64,000 nucleotides of DNA, taken from NCBI GenBank assembly GCA_024234395.1, contig JACKOH010000002.1, forward strand, positions 1,488,001 to 1,552,000. The letters are read 5' to 3'. This DNA comes from Pseudomonadales bacterium. GTDB lineage: Bacteria; Pseudomonadota; Gammaproteobacteria; Pseudomonadales; Pseudohongiellaceae. The notes below the pieces were generated by a model. That model searched no databases. It saw nothing but the letters and a program-made list of their open reading frames with translations, and was not told where the DNA came from. Within the stretch, counting starts at the first letter, position 1; each line of letters opens with the position of its first letter. This document shows positions 52,855 to 62,013 of this stretch, piece after piece. Both the position numbers and the translations under genes were made by a program.

Positions 52855-53616
52855 ATGAATCTCCACGGCGTACTTGCCATTTACCGGTTTGAGATGGCAC
52901 GCATGAAGCGTACCCTGCTGCAAAGCGTGGTCGCGCCGGTTCTGACCACCTCGCTTTATTTTATCGTGTTCGGCGCAGCCATCGGATCCCGCATTCAACA
53001 GGTGGACGGAGTCAGCTACGGCGCGTTTATCGTTCCCGGGCTGATCATGCTCAATCTGCTGACCCAGAGCATCTCCAATGCCTCTTTCGGCATTTATTTT
53101 CCCAAATTCGTGGGTACCATCTACGAGATGCTGTCGGCACCGGTATCGATGCTGGAGGTGGTGCTTGGTTATGTCGGGGCGGCCGCCACCAAGTCGCTGA
53201 TCCTGGGCCTGATTATTCTGGCTACCGCCAGTTTCTTCGTGGACCTGCAGATCGCCCATCCCCTGGTGATGCTGGCGTTCCTGGTATTGACCACCCTGTC
53301 CTTCTCCATGATGGGATTCGCCATCGGTATCTGGGCAGACAATTTCGAAAAACTCTCCCTGGTACCGATGCTGCTGGTAACCCCGCTGATTTTTTTAGGC
53401 GGCAGCTTCTACTCAATCGACATGCTGCCCCCTGTGTGGCAGACCATCTCCCTGTTCAATCCGGTGCTGTACCTGGTCAGCGGTTTTCGCTGGAGTTTCT
53501 ATGAGATTGCCGACGTCAATGTCGGCGTCAGCCTGATCAGCATCTGCGGATTTCTGCTGCTCTGTTACAGCATCATCTGGTTTATCTTCAAGACCGGCTA
53601 CAAGCTGCGCAGCTAG
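52855..53616 (+). CDS. ABC-2 type permease (YadH-like)
   Basis: Six hydrophobic segments and the ABC-2 signature region (GGSFYSIDMLPPVWQTISLFNPVLYLVSGFR spans about residues 181-211). AAGGAG lies eight bases before the ATG. 253 residues, near YadH length. The stop TAG is part of the CTAG that bounds the MITE-like element, so the insertion sits exactly at the end of the gene; the C-terminus FKTGYKLRS looks complete. Confidence 0.9.
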   Translation: MNLHGVLAIYRFEMARMKRTLLQSVVAPVLTTSLYFIVFGAAIGSRIQQVDGVSYGAFIVPGLIMLNLLTQSISNASFGIYFPKFVGTIYEMLSAPVSMLEVVLGYVGAAATKSLILGLIILATASFFVDLQIAHPLVMLAFLVLTTLSFSMMGFAIGIWADNFEKLSLVPMLLVTPLIFLGGSFYSIDMLPPVWQTISLFNPVLYLVSGFRWSFYEIADVNVGVSLISICGFLLLCYSIIWFIFKTGYKLRS

Positions 53617-53882
53617 TGTCCTGTCCGGTTAATTCGTCGCATTTCAGCGTGCCAGCCAAGGTTCCTGGCAAGGCGCGCCTTGCAGGCAATGGCCGTAGCC
53701 CTTGTCAAAAGGCGCAACGCGGCCAGGGGTCTTGGCTGGCACGCCCTCCGGGAGCCTGCATAAAGCGCTGTAGCAGCGTTGCGACCCTTGGAAATACAAC
53801 CAGTATTCCCTGCGGATCGCGCCTCACTACAGCGCTTTATGCAGGCTCTGAAATACAACGAATTAACCGGACAGGACACTAG
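53613..53882. mobile_element. MITE-like element with two internal arms, copy 2 (inverted)
   Basis: The 270-bp inverted counterpart of 32941-33213: same ends, same two internal arms, CTAG at both borders. By eye it differs from copy 1 by one three-base gap and one substitution, so both copies moved recently or are under constraint. The left CTAG supplies the stop codon of the permease gene. Confidence 0.85.
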
Positions 53883-53938
53883 CGTTCCTCAGTGCCGGGT
53901 TGGGAGTCAGCGCGGTGGTTTTATTTCCCAACGGCCAT

Positions 53939-53980
53939 GCGCGTTCCCCGTTCCGACCCAGGTCGAAGACGGGAACGCGC
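53939..53980. terminator. Hairpin downstream of the unknown secreted gene
   Basis: GCGCGTTCCC (53939-53948) pairs with GGGAACGCGC (53971-53980); the loop has a weaker inner stem. It lies 33 bases past the stop of the minus-strand gene at 54013. No T run, so tentative. Confidence 0.4.
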
Positions 53981-54012
53981 TGATATAGTGGAGCTGCCAG
54001 TATTTGCTTTGG

Positions 54013-55092
54013 TCAGTAGGATGCACCGGCGGGCTGGCTTTTCATAGCCGGCCGCAACCCCAGCTCCTGCTCGACTTCCTGGCGCCGGGCACCGGCCAGG
54101 ATACCCGACAGCGAGTAGTTGCCTTCATGGCAGGCGAATTCATAAACCCGGTCTTCGGCTCCATTTCTGGTGAGCATCCGTTCCCCGGAAAAAGGCTGGG
54201 TGTAGGCCTGCTGGTCATAGACCGTGAAGGCATAGTGAATTTCGCCATCGCTTACCGGGGTGTAGCGTTCCACCACTTCGAATTCCTCCGACATGGCTAT
54301 GGTCATGCCTGACGACTGCTCGGGACGGAAATTCCGGCTGTGTACCACCAGGGTATCCCCTTCCCAGCGCCCGATGGAGTCGCCCATCCAGCTGGCTATG
54401 TCATTGCTGAAGTGTTCATCGTTCAGGCGGATGATCCGCGCGTCGTGAACCATCTCGGTCATGATCATCACATAGTCGCGGTTCTGCACGATCTGCAGGT
54501 TCGGGTTCATCATGCCGGGAGTCAGTGACGGAACCGCGGAGCCAAACATCAGGCAGCGCCCCGACAGCGGCTGGCCTTCCGGACCATCTGTTTCGCCGAG
54601 GCCGGAGGCCCGCTGGCGGGCGGTAAAATCCTTGAAATCCTCGCGCAGCGGAATGCGACCGTCGACCGGATCGACGATAACCGAGGTTCGATATTCCCCG
54701 TTGACCGGAACCAGTCTGGCCGCCTGATAATGGGCCAGAAAGGAATCATCGGCTTCCTGGCCGATGCGTGCTCCCGCCTCCGGTGCGCCCCGGTTCGGAT
54801 CCAGAGGCATGGCCTGGCTGTCAAGGCGCTGCTGCATGCGGCCTTCCATCATGCGCGCTTCCTGGTCACTGTAAGTTCGCTGAGTTCCCAGACTGGCCGG
54901 TCGTTGCAGTGGTGTTCTGGAGCCGAAAAACCAGGTGCCCTGAAGATCAGGGTGGCCATGCTCGGTACGCGGCATGATCCAGTCGGCGGCCTGGACCGGG
55001 GCATCAGGCAGGGTTGGTGCCCCTTCGAGCTGGGCCTCTGCGGTCAGGGTCAAAGTCATCAACAAGCTGGAAGCCAGACTGATTCTGATCAC
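54013..55092 (-). CDS. Secreted protein of unknown function
   Basis: A GTG start with AAGGAG six bases upstream, a signal peptide (about residues 1-20, ending AEA) and a 340-residue mature part. The segment WMGDSIGRWEGDTLVVHS is a recurring pattern in a family of secreted proteins widespread in marine Proteobacteria and Acidobacteria with no known role; EFACHEGNYSLSGILAGAR near the end belongs to it too. Two or three cysteines could be bridged. No catalytic motif recognised. Confidence 0.7.
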   Translation of the reverse strand: MIRISLASSLLMTLTLTAEAQLEGAPTLPDAPVQAADWIMPRTEHGHPDLQGTWFFGSRTPLQRPASLGTQRTYSDQEARMMEGRMQQRLDSQAMPLDPNRGAPEAGARIGQEADDSFLAHYQAARLVPVNGEYRTSVIVDPVDGRIPLREDFKDFTARQRASGLGETDGPEGQPLSGRCLMFGSAVPSLTPGMMNPNLQIVQNRDYVMIMTEMVHDARIIRLNDEHFSNDIASWMGDSIGRWEGDTLVVHSRNFRPEQSSGMTIAMSEEFEVVERYTPVSDGEIHYAFTVYDQQAYTQPFSGERMLTRNGAEDRVYEFACHEGNYSLSGILAGARRQEVEQELGLRPAMKSQPAGASY

Positions 55093-55411
55093 TGTTGTCT
55101 CCTTGATTCAGTCAATGTCAGCGCATTTTATAGGGTTAATTCAGATTCGGCGTGAGACAAAATGTCGCATCGCCAGGGCTGTTCAGGTCTGACAGGTATT
55201 CCCGGCAGGCGCCGGGGATGCTTTTCTGCAAGTCTCCTGATTGCCTCCAGCCCCCCCGAGTCCCTGAATAGGCTCCCTAAGAAAAACCTCAGGTAAAAAT
55301 CCGCCAATCCTCAGGTTCCCCCTGGCTGGAACCGGTAATTTTATCCTGTGCCAGCGAGGGCAGGTTGAGCCGGGTCAATCAGAGGTTCATACAAATAATG
55401 AGGAATTCAAC
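55093..55411. other. Divergent intergenic region
   Basis: The gap between two divergent genes must hold both promoters. A TATAAA on the minus strand (about 55128) is a candidate -10 for the gene at 54013, without a matching -35. No gene and no other strong structure seen. Confidence 0.3.
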
Positions 55412-55774
55412 ATGGAAATTCGCACCAGCTGTTTCGTGTTCTGCACAGTGCTGGGTGCCTGTGCGGCCGCTGATCGAAGACCGATTGTGGATATGGCGGG
55501 TGTCGATCCCGGCCTCTACCAGGTCCACCTGGAGAAATGCCGCAGCTATGCAGGGCAGGTCGAGACCGGTACTGAGGTGGCACTGGGCGCACTGGTCAGT
55601 GCCGTGGGACTGGCAGCGGCAGGGGCTTTCTTCGGCGACAGCGAATTGACCGGGCGGGCTGTCGGCGTCGGTCTGGTGACGGGTTCCACCGAGGGTGCCG
55701 TAAAGGTCATGGCCGAACGCAACCTGGTGCAGCGCAACTGTATGCAGGCCCGGGGCTACGCGGTATTCAACTGA
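55412..55774 (+). CDS. Small glycine-zipper lipoprotein-like protein
   Basis: A 120-residue protein with GAGGAA before the ATG. The start has a hydrophobic stretch ending VLGAC (Cys17, lipoprotein site), then a soluble part and a glycine/alanine-rich membrane-like segment (about residues 55-90, ALGALVSAVGLAAAGAFFG) of glycine-zipper type. Cys38 and Cys110 could be bridged. No named function. The next gene, another lipoprotein with a similar glycine-rich segment, suggests the two work together. Confidence 0.65.
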   Translation: MEIRTSCFVFCTVLGACAAADRRPIVDMAGVDPGLYQVHLEKCRSYAGQVETGTEVALGALVSAVGLAAAGAFFGDSELTGRAVGVGLVTGSTEGAVKVMAERNLVQRNCMQARGYAVFN

Positions 55775-55867
55775 CCGCGCAATGTCTTTCCGACCGCAAC
55801 AATGGCCACCATCCAGGGCGGATCCCGCCGCACAGGGCTTTGCAGTGCCAGTTCGCACAGAGCCGTC

Positions 55868-55893
55868 AAAGAAAGCAATCAAAGAAAGCAATC
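55868..55893 (+). repeat. Tandem 13-bp repeat before lipoprotein gene
   Basis: AAAGAAAGCAATC occurs twice in tandem (55868-55880, 55881-55893), followed by a degenerate third unit (AAAGAGAGTCATC) that carries the likely ribosome binding site of the gene at 55910. A change in copy number would shift the leader. Confidence 0.75.
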
Positions 55894-55909
55894 AAAGAGA
55901 GTCATCAAG

Positions 55910-56638
55910 ATGTTGAGCGAGAACCATTACAACCGAATTCTGGCAGTGACCTTAGCGCTGCTGCTGGCCGGCTGCAACGCCGCCGGGAGGGCACCGCTGG
56001 AACCGATCATGCCCGATATCAGGGTGCAGACTCAGAATCAGAGATCTCTGGCGGACAGTGATCCGATCAACGGGGACAGCTTTGTGATGAATTCCGTGGC
56101 GGCTGGCGGTGCCGGCGGTGTGCTGGTCGGTACCCTGGCCGGCCTGGGCTGCGGACCTCTGTTTTTCTTTTGTGCACCGCTGGCCGGAGCAACGATTGGC
56201 GCGGTGGGATTTATTGCCGGAGGCATTTTCGGAGCCGCAACCTCGTTAAACAGGGAGGAACAGCAAGCTTTCATGGCAATACTCGATGCGACTTTTTCCG
56301 ATACCAGCCCGGACACCGCTCTCACCGGATCCTTTGTCACCCTGGCCGGTGAGCGGTGGACCCTGGTCGACGCGTCTCCGGACCGGTTGATCATGCTGCG
56401 ATTTGATGAATTCAACGTGGTCCAGCTGAGCCCCGATCGGTTTTCACTGAAACTGGTTGCTTCCTTCACCGTCGAGAACCCGTTGCAGCAGCAGTCGAAT
56501 CCGCGTCGCTACAGGTTCGAGCAGCAAACTCCGGCCCGCGAACTGGATTACTTTCTGGAGCAGACCGGTACCAACTTCAGGAACGAATTCACCAGGGGGG
56601 TGGATGCACTGGTCAACCAGATGGTCAACTCGCTGTAG
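55910..56638 (+). CDS. Lipoprotein with glycine-rich membrane segment
   Basis: The start at 55910 gives MLSENHYNRILAVTLALLLAGC, a clean lipoprotein signal with LLAGC (Cys22). Residues about 62-110 are a Gly/Ala-rich double hydrophobic stretch (GGAGGVLVGTLAGLGCG, ATIGAVGFIAGGIFG) of glycine-zipper type; the rest is a mixed alpha/beta domain without known motif. The stop TAG abuts the short repeat at 56639. Not recognised beyond this. Confidence 0.7.
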   Translation: MLSENHYNRILAVTLALLLAGCNAAGRAPLEPIMPDIRVQTQNQRSLADSDPINGDSFVMNSVAAGGAGGVLVGTLAGLGCGPLFFFCAPLAGATIGAVGFIAGGIFGAATSLNREEQQAFMAILDATFSDTSPDTALTGSFVTLAGERWTLVDASPDRLIMLRFDEFNVVQLSPDRFSLKLVASFTVENPLQQQSNPRRYRFEQQTPARELDYFLEQTGTNFRNEFTRGVDALVNQMVNSL

Positions 56639-56768
56639 CAGGCTGTTGAAAAGCCCTCAGCTGGCACAATACGGCGTTAATCTCTGGCTCAAAATGCTCA
56701 TTTACGGCCTGCAAACTGCGCTTTTTCGCCAGATTTTGCCTTGTCTTGCGCTCACCTGAGAGTTTTTC
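56639..56768. repeat. Short interspersed repeat with AGCCTGTTGAAA-like end, copy 2
   Basis: Directly after the lipoprotein stop codon, CAGGCTGTTGAAAAG opens a repeat with the same inner sequence as 33214-33350 (CAATACGGCGTTAAT, GGCTCAAAATGCTC, ACTGCGC, CGCCAGAT-TTGCC-TGTCTTGCGCTC). The right end has decayed (GTTTTTCGTTAGTC in place of TTTCAACAGGCT). Confidence 0.75.
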
Positions 56769-56794
56769 GTTAGTCAACGGTCCCGCCACCTGGG

Positions 56795-57559
56795 TCAGGA
56801 TGAGTTTTTAGTTCGTCCCAGCATGCTGTTGAAATTGTCCAGCAGATCCATGGGCAACGGGAACACGATAGTGGAGTTCTTCTCACCGGCGATCTCGGTA
56901 AGCGTCTGCAGATAGCGTAACTGCATGGACTGGGGTTGTTCGTTGAGTTGCGCGGCAGCCTCCACCAGTTTTTTGGACGCCTCGAATTCGCCACTGGCAT
57001 GAATGACCTTGGCCCGGCGCACCCGCTCCGCCTCGGCCTGCTTGGCGATGGCCCGGATCATGCTCTCGTCCAGATCCACGTGCTTGATTTCCACGTTGGA
57101 AACCTTGATTCCCCAGCCATCGGTCTGAATGTCCAGAATTTCCTGGACATCGGCATTGAGCCGTTCCCGCTCGGCGAGCAGTTCGTCCAGTTCATGCTGT
57201 CCCAGTACCGAGCGCAGAGTGGTCTGGGCCAGCTGGCCGGTGGCCTCCATGTAATCCTCAACGTTGATAATGGCTTTCTGGGCATCCACCACGCGGAAGT
57301 AGAGCACGGCGTTAACCTTGACGGAGACATTGTCCCGGGTAATCAGATCCTGGGTGGGAATATCCCAGACACTGGTGCGAAGCCCCACCTTGACCATCTG
57401 CTGAAAGAAGGGAATGACGAGGATCAGGCCCGGCCCCTTGACCTTGTAGAAACGGCCCAACAGAAAGATCACGCCGCGTTCATATTCCCGGAGAATGCGG
57501 AACGCACTGACCAGCAGCACCAGGATAATGGCGGTCAGTACTATGATAAACGTTTGCAT
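56795..57559 (-). CDS. Stomatin/slipin (SPFH/band-7) membrane protein
   Basis: One N-terminal helix (about residues 4-22), then the SPFH domain (YERGVIFLLGRFYKVKGPGL, RDNVSVKVNAVLYFRV, ATGQLAQTTLRSVLGQ) and a C-terminal coiled coil. 254 residues, a typical slipin. It forms membrane-bound ring oligomers. It sits 50 bases after the NfeD-type protease gene, the usual pairing; known archaeal NfeD proteases cut the C-terminus of their stomatin partner. Confidence 0.92.
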   Translation of the reverse strand: MQTFIIVLTAIILVLLVSAFRILREYERGVIFLLGRFYKVKGPGLILVIPFFQQMVKVGLRTSVWDIPTQDLITRDNVSVKVNAVLYFRVVDAQKAIINVEDYMEATGQLAQTTLRSVLGQHELDELLAERERLNADVQEILDIQTDGWGIKVSNVEIKHVDLDESMIRAIAKQAEAERVRRAKVIHASGEFEASKKLVEAAAQLNEQPQSMQLRYLQTLTEIAGEKNSTIVFPLPMDLLDNFNSMLGRTKNSS

Positions 57560-57609
57560 TGGTCTTCTCCTCTCTAGAGTCCGGGCAGGCTCTGACTATA
57601 TGGGGTGAA

Positions 57610-59061
57610 TCAGAGATTCCCTGAATCGGTTGCCGGCTTCCTTACCTTAAGAGTCAATCCCTCGACTTCAGTCACTTCCAGTCGATCGCCTTTTTTTACC
57701 GGAAAGTCAGCAACCGCCTGCCAGTTTTCGCTGCAGGCACGCACATAGCCCCTGCCGCTAAAGTCCTCATTGGCGACGGCTATACTGCCCAGCATTGCTT
57801 CCGTCCCGGTGGTCACCTGTCGATGCCGGGACGTGAGGACCGCACCCAGGGCGAACAGGAACACACCGGCCGATGCAGCGGCGAAGGCGCCGATAATGGC
57901 CAGGGAGATCTGAAAGGCCTCCAGTTCAGTGTCCATCAACATAACCGATCCCAGGATGAAAGCTACCACGCCACCGAGGCCGAATACTCCGAAACTGGGC
58001 GACATGGCTTCCGCGATCATCAGGCCGATGCCGACTATGATCAGAGCCAGCCCGGCGTAATTGATGGGCAGCATCTGCAGGGCGAACGCACCCAGCACCA
58101 GGCAGATGACTCCGGTAATTCCAGGCAGCCCCATGCCGGGATTGTAAAATTCGAGAATAAGTCCGTAGATTCCGATCATTAGCAGAATGTAGGCCACATT
58201 GGGATCGGTTATCATGGCCAGGAATTTCTCCCGCCAGTCCGGTTCCATCACGGTGACTACCGGGTCATCGAGCGACAGGGAAACCTGGCGACCCTGGACG
58301 ACGGTGCTGCGGCCGTTGAGCTGGCTGAGCAGGTCATCGATATCACTGGCCATCAGATCGATAACGCCAAGTTCCAGAGCTTGCGAGGCCGGCAGGTTGG
58401 CCGCCTCGACAACGGTTCGCTCCGCCCATTCAGCGTTGCGACCACGTAGTTCTGCCAGGCCCTTGATATAGGCAACCGCGTCGTTCAAAACCTTTCGTTC
58501 CATAGCCGAACCGGGCAGAGCTTCGGGGGCGTTCTGAGCGGGAGTATTGTCGCCTTGGTCAGGTGATGATTCGGGCAGGCCGGGCAGGGGGCTGCCGCCG
58601 CCGCCCAGGCTGACCGGAGTCGATGAACCGATGTTGGTGGCCTGGGCCATGGCGGCAAAATGACTGGCATACATGATATAGGTGCCGGCGCTGGCAGCTC
58701 TGGCGCCGCCAGGAGCGACCCAGCCTGCCACCGGAACCGGTGACGCGAGGATGCTGCGGATGATATCCCGCATAGCCAGGTCCAGACCGCCCGGTGTGTC
58801 GATGCGCAGGACTACCAGCGCCGCGCCGGTATCTGCGGCTTCTTCGAGGGAGCGTATTACGAAATCGGCACTGGCCGGTCCGATGGCCCCCTGCAGCTCC
58901 ACCAGGCGGACCTGCTGGGCCGACGCCGCTGCAGCACATAGAAACAACAGCAGTGCCAGCAGCCACCTGGTTGCAAAGTGGCTGCCAGGGATTACAGCAT
59001 GGTTGATAGCACCAGACATGAATCCATCATACGCCGAATCCGGGCGATCTGAAACAGTCAT
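57610..59061 (-). CDS. NfeD-family membrane serine protease (ClpP-class)
   Basis: A signal or anchor segment (about residues 30-48), then a ClpP-class protease domain with the catalytic Ser in ASAGTYIMYAS and a Lys in VLNDAVAYIKG, as in the Ser-Lys dyad of archaeal 1510-N. Four or five hydrophobic segments follow, then a C-terminal NfeD OB-fold domain (KKGDRLEVTEVEGLTLKV). 483 residues, full-length form. Starts at 59061 and 59019 are both open. It pairs with the stomatin gene downstream for membrane protein quality control. Confidence 0.88.
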   Translation of the reverse strand: MTVSDRPDSAYDGFMSGAINHAVIPGSHFATRWLLALLLFLCAAAASAQQVRLVELQGAIGPASADFVIRSLEEAADTGAALVVLRIDTPGGLDLAMRDIIRSILASPVPVAGWVAPGGARAASAGTYIMYASHFAAMAQATNIGSSTPVSLGGGGSPLPGLPESSPDQGDNTPAQNAPEALPGSAMERKVLNDAVAYIKGLAELRGRNAEWAERTVVEAANLPASQALELGVIDLMASDIDDLLSQLNGRSTVVQGRQVSLSLDDPVVTVMEPDWREKFLAMITDPNVAYILLMIGIYGLILEFYNPGMGLPGITGVICLVLGAFALQMLPINYAGLALIIVGIGLMIAEAMSPSFGVFGLGGVVAFILGSVMLMDTELEAFQISLAIIGAFAAASAGVFLFALGAVLTSRHRQVTTGTEAMLGSIAVANEDFSGRGYVRACSENWQAVADFPVKKGDRLEVTEVEGLTLKVRKPATDSGNL

Positions 59062-59158
59062 CCGGGTGTGGCTGTGTTACGGGAGTCCCGCCGTAGAGCA
59101 GCACAGACTGGACCCGGTCAGCGACAGAGATCAGCTCCCGGGAGCAGGTCTGCCGCAG

Positions 59159-61807
59159 TTACTCCGAGCCGCTCTCATTCACTCGCCCCAGCCGGTTTGC
59201 CAGGTTGAAGCGTTGGTAGAGATAGGCCAGACCCAGCAGGCTAAGTCCCAGACCCATGAAGGCGGTGACCCGCAACAGTCCCTCCAGATCGGCCATGTCA
59301 ACCAGGAAGATTTTCGCCACTACCAGCAACAGCAGTGCCATGCCTCCCTGGTAAACCTGCTTACCGGAACGCAGGGCCCCGAGCAGCAGGGCAAGGATAG
59401 CCACCAGTAACCAGACGATGGTGTAGGTATAGAGTTCGCCATTGCCGGTTGCCAGGCTCAGATTGACTGAACCCTGCCACAGTTGGCGGATTTCCAGGTT
59501 GATGAATACGAAGCCGGTGAAGCTCGCGGCATAGGCAAAATAGCGTTTGAATCCGGGATCATAAAACCGGTACAGAAGTAGATTGATAATGACCGGGAAC
59601 CCATAGGCCAGCAGCAACAGATTGAAGACCGGGGTGCCGGAAACCTGAGCGCCACCCCAGGCGGGATTGAGAGGCAGCAGTACCAGGCCGTAACTGAACG
59701 TTGCCAGGCCCAGCAGAATCCGCGAGGCGAATCGGTACCAGCCGGCAAACAGTTGTCCGGCCAGGTGGCGTCGATAGTAAACCAGTGCCAGGCTGGACCA
59801 GACCGCCGTATTGATGGCGAATTCAGTCAGTTCAAAACGCAGCGCGAACACGTTGCCGTCATACAGCCAGTAGCGGGTCTCGGCCCACAGGGTCAATACC
59901 AGCAGGTGCAGGGTGGCCGCTTCAAGCCACTTGCGCAGGTTGTGATCGGCACCGACCAGGCGGCTGGCAAGTGCCGCCAGCAGCGTGGAACCGCCGTAAG
60001 TCCACAACGACCAGTGCACGTCATCGGGATAGCTGAGCAGCCAGGGATTGACCGTCAGGCGGGTAACCACCACGGCCAGAACCGCCTTGATCAGCAACGC
60101 CAGGCCTGGGAGCCGGAATTTCTGCAACAGCCAGGTGAGCGAAACCAGTTGTGCTGCCAGCGCCAGGGTCAGGGTTGCCTCACGCACGACGATAGCCACC
60201 GCCAGTGAATAGGCGAAATGGCCGGCCATGATCAGCCATACGGTGTTGGTGGTCGTCAGCAATGCCGCGGCTGGCTCAATAGGCGAGGATTGCCGCAGTC
60301 GCCAGAATGCCAGGCCCAGGTAAACCAGCCCCAGTATCAGCGCAAGCGCTCCCCAGTAGATCGACTGCGAGAGGTCGGTTACCAGCAGGTAACTGAGTGA
60401 AAGCCAGGTCAGCGGTGTCATGACGATCAGTGCAACCCAGAGACTGCGGCGGTCCCGCAGGTAGTTATAGCCGCTGAGGAGGACATAAAGCACCGTCATC
60501 CAGCCGGCATAAAGCAGGAAGCTGTGCTGATCGATTTCAGTCAGAGCGGTCGGTCGCCAGCCATTGCCTGGCTCCAGGCCGCGCACCAACCAGGCCAGCA
60601 ACTGCAGCACCAGCGAGGCGGCCGGTAACCAGCGCAGCGATAACCGACTGCCCCCGGCCACGCCCAATACAATGACCAGTGGACTCCAGTAATAAATTGC
60701 ATTTGCCAGTGTGGTTTCCGCGAGCAGTCCAAGCGGCAGCAACGCCACCAGCAACGCCAGTGATTGCAGAATGACCGGTCGTGTTACCCCTGCGTGGTCA
60801 CTGTTGATTTCGCCCCGGTGCAGGGTCCAGTCACCGCGCGGCAGGGCCAGCAACAGATAGGCCAGGGCGGCCAGGTAATAGCCCCGGTATCCAGCAGCTT
60901 CCATGGTAGTCAGCGATAACAACCACCAGCCAACTGCTCCAGCCAGCATTCCCAGCCACAACCAGGGCCTATAGACGTGCCGCATCAGCAGCAGTGCCGC
61001 AGCACTGATAATCAGGCTGTAAAGATACAGGCCTACGATGCTGTCGCTACCGGTATCCACCAGCAGTGGAACAACATAAGCGCCAAGTATCCCAAGAATA
61101 GCCAGTACTGGTCCGTGGACCAGGGCCAGCGACAGGGTAAACAGGGATACCACGGCCAGCAGCACAAAAATAACCAGCGGCGGTAACAGCTGGTACAGCA
61201 ACAGTGCGGCCAACAGGGCCGCGTACAGCATGATACTTGCGCCCCCTGCCAGCGCGGCGAAGGCATTGTAATGGCCTTTGTTGTGACGCCGCAGCCACTC
61301 CGCTGCGCCATGCAGTGCCAGTCCGGTCAGCACCGCCAGGGTAACCCTGGCAGCGGGCCCCAGCAGACCCTGCTCGATGGAATACCGGACCAGGAAAATG
61401 CCGGCCAGTGACACCGACAGACCCCCGAGCCAGATCATCCACTGTTCCTTCACCGATGCTATCCAGGCAGGCGGGTTCTGCCTGGAGCGGGTAGAGGTGC
61501 GGCTGGTGGATGCCGGACGCGGCCTGGCCAGCCTGCCAGGACCGGTCCACACGTCCCCTCCCGGTGAGCGCGAGTACTCAGGTTCTGATCCGGAGGCAGC
61601 GCTATCGGAAACCGGCTTTTCCTGGTGGTCAGCCGCTTTAATCGCGGCATCGGGTTGCAGGGAGTCGAGCCGATCGACCACTGCTCTGAGAGTCCGGCGT
61701 AACTGGTCCAGCTGTGCGGTCAGTGACCTGATTTTCAGAAATGCCACCCAGCCCAGAACGGAACCGGCAAGCAGAAACAGGACAAGCAGTATCAACACCA
61801 GTGACAT
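59159..61807 (-). CDS. DUF2339 multi-pass membrane protein
   Basis: An 882-residue protein with an N-terminal helix and coiled part, a proline/serine/arginine-rich linker (about 75-115) and then more than 20 hydrophobic segments to the end. This is the DUF2339 family of large inner-membrane proteins of unknown function. Codons and composition match its neighbours. A hairpin upstream (61887) may separate it from the M20 gene. Confidence 0.85.
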   Translation of the reverse strand: MSLVLILLVLFLLAGSVLGWVAFLKIRSLTAQLDQLRRTLRAVVDRLDSLQPDAAIKAADHQEKPVSDSAASGSEPEYSRSPGGDVWTGPGRLARPRPASTSRTSTRSRQNPPAWIASVKEQWMIWLGGLSVSLAGIFLVRYSIEQGLLGPAARVTLAVLTGLALHGAAEWLRRHNKGHYNAFAALAGGASIMLYAALLAALLLYQLLPPLVIFVLLAVVSLFTLSLALVHGPVLAILGILGAYVVPLLVDTGSDSIVGLYLYSLIISAAALLLMRHVYRPWLWLGMLAGAVGWWLLSLTTMEAAGYRGYYLAALAYLLLALPRGDWTLHRGEINSDHAGVTRPVILQSLALLVALLPLGLLAETTLANAIYYWSPLVIVLGVAGGSRLSLRWLPAASLVLQLLAWLVRGLEPGNGWRPTALTEIDQHSFLLYAGWMTVLYVLLSGYNYLRDRRSLWVALIVMTPLTWLSLSYLLVTDLSQSIYWGALALILGLVYLGLAFWRLRQSSPIEPAAALLTTTNTVWLIMAGHFAYSLAVAIVVREATLTLALAAQLVSLTWLLQKFRLPGLALLIKAVLAVVVTRLTVNPWLLSYPDDVHWSLWTYGGSTLLAALASRLVGADHNLRKWLEAATLHLLVLTLWAETRYWLYDGNVFALRFELTEFAINTAVWSSLALVYYRRHLAGQLFAGWYRFASRILLGLATFSYGLVLLPLNPAWGGAQVSGTPVFNLLLLAYGFPVIINLLLYRFYDPGFKRYFAYAASFTGFVFINLEIRQLWQGSVNLSLATGNGELYTYTIVWLLVAILALLLGALRSGKQVYQGGMALLLLVVAKIFLVDMADLEGLLRVTAFMGLGLSLLGLAYLYQRFNLANRLGRVNESGSE

Positions 61808-61886
61808 GGTCGACCTCGACAGCGGTTTTTCGGCTATCAGCCGGTTGGGGATCGACAGTCAGTGCCGAACCTGTTCAGTTCCCGAA

Positions 61887-61912
61887 GGAACCTCTGAATA
61901 ATCAGAGGTTCC
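61887..61912. terminator. Hairpin between M20 hydrolase and DUF2339 genes
   Basis: An 11-bp perfect stem GGAACCTCTGA / TCAGAGGTTCC with the four-base loop ATAA. It lies 100 bases past the stop of the M20 gene on the minus strand. The T content beyond it is low, so it may be a leader element of the DUF2339 gene instead. Confidence 0.5.
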
Positions 61913-62013
61913 TTAGTAGTCTATTGGTGGGATGCGCGCAACTGCAACTGGGAAAGTAGCGGATTATGCGACTTTGCAGGTTCAGAATTCCGGCGCTTTT
62001 GCAGGAGCTGTGA

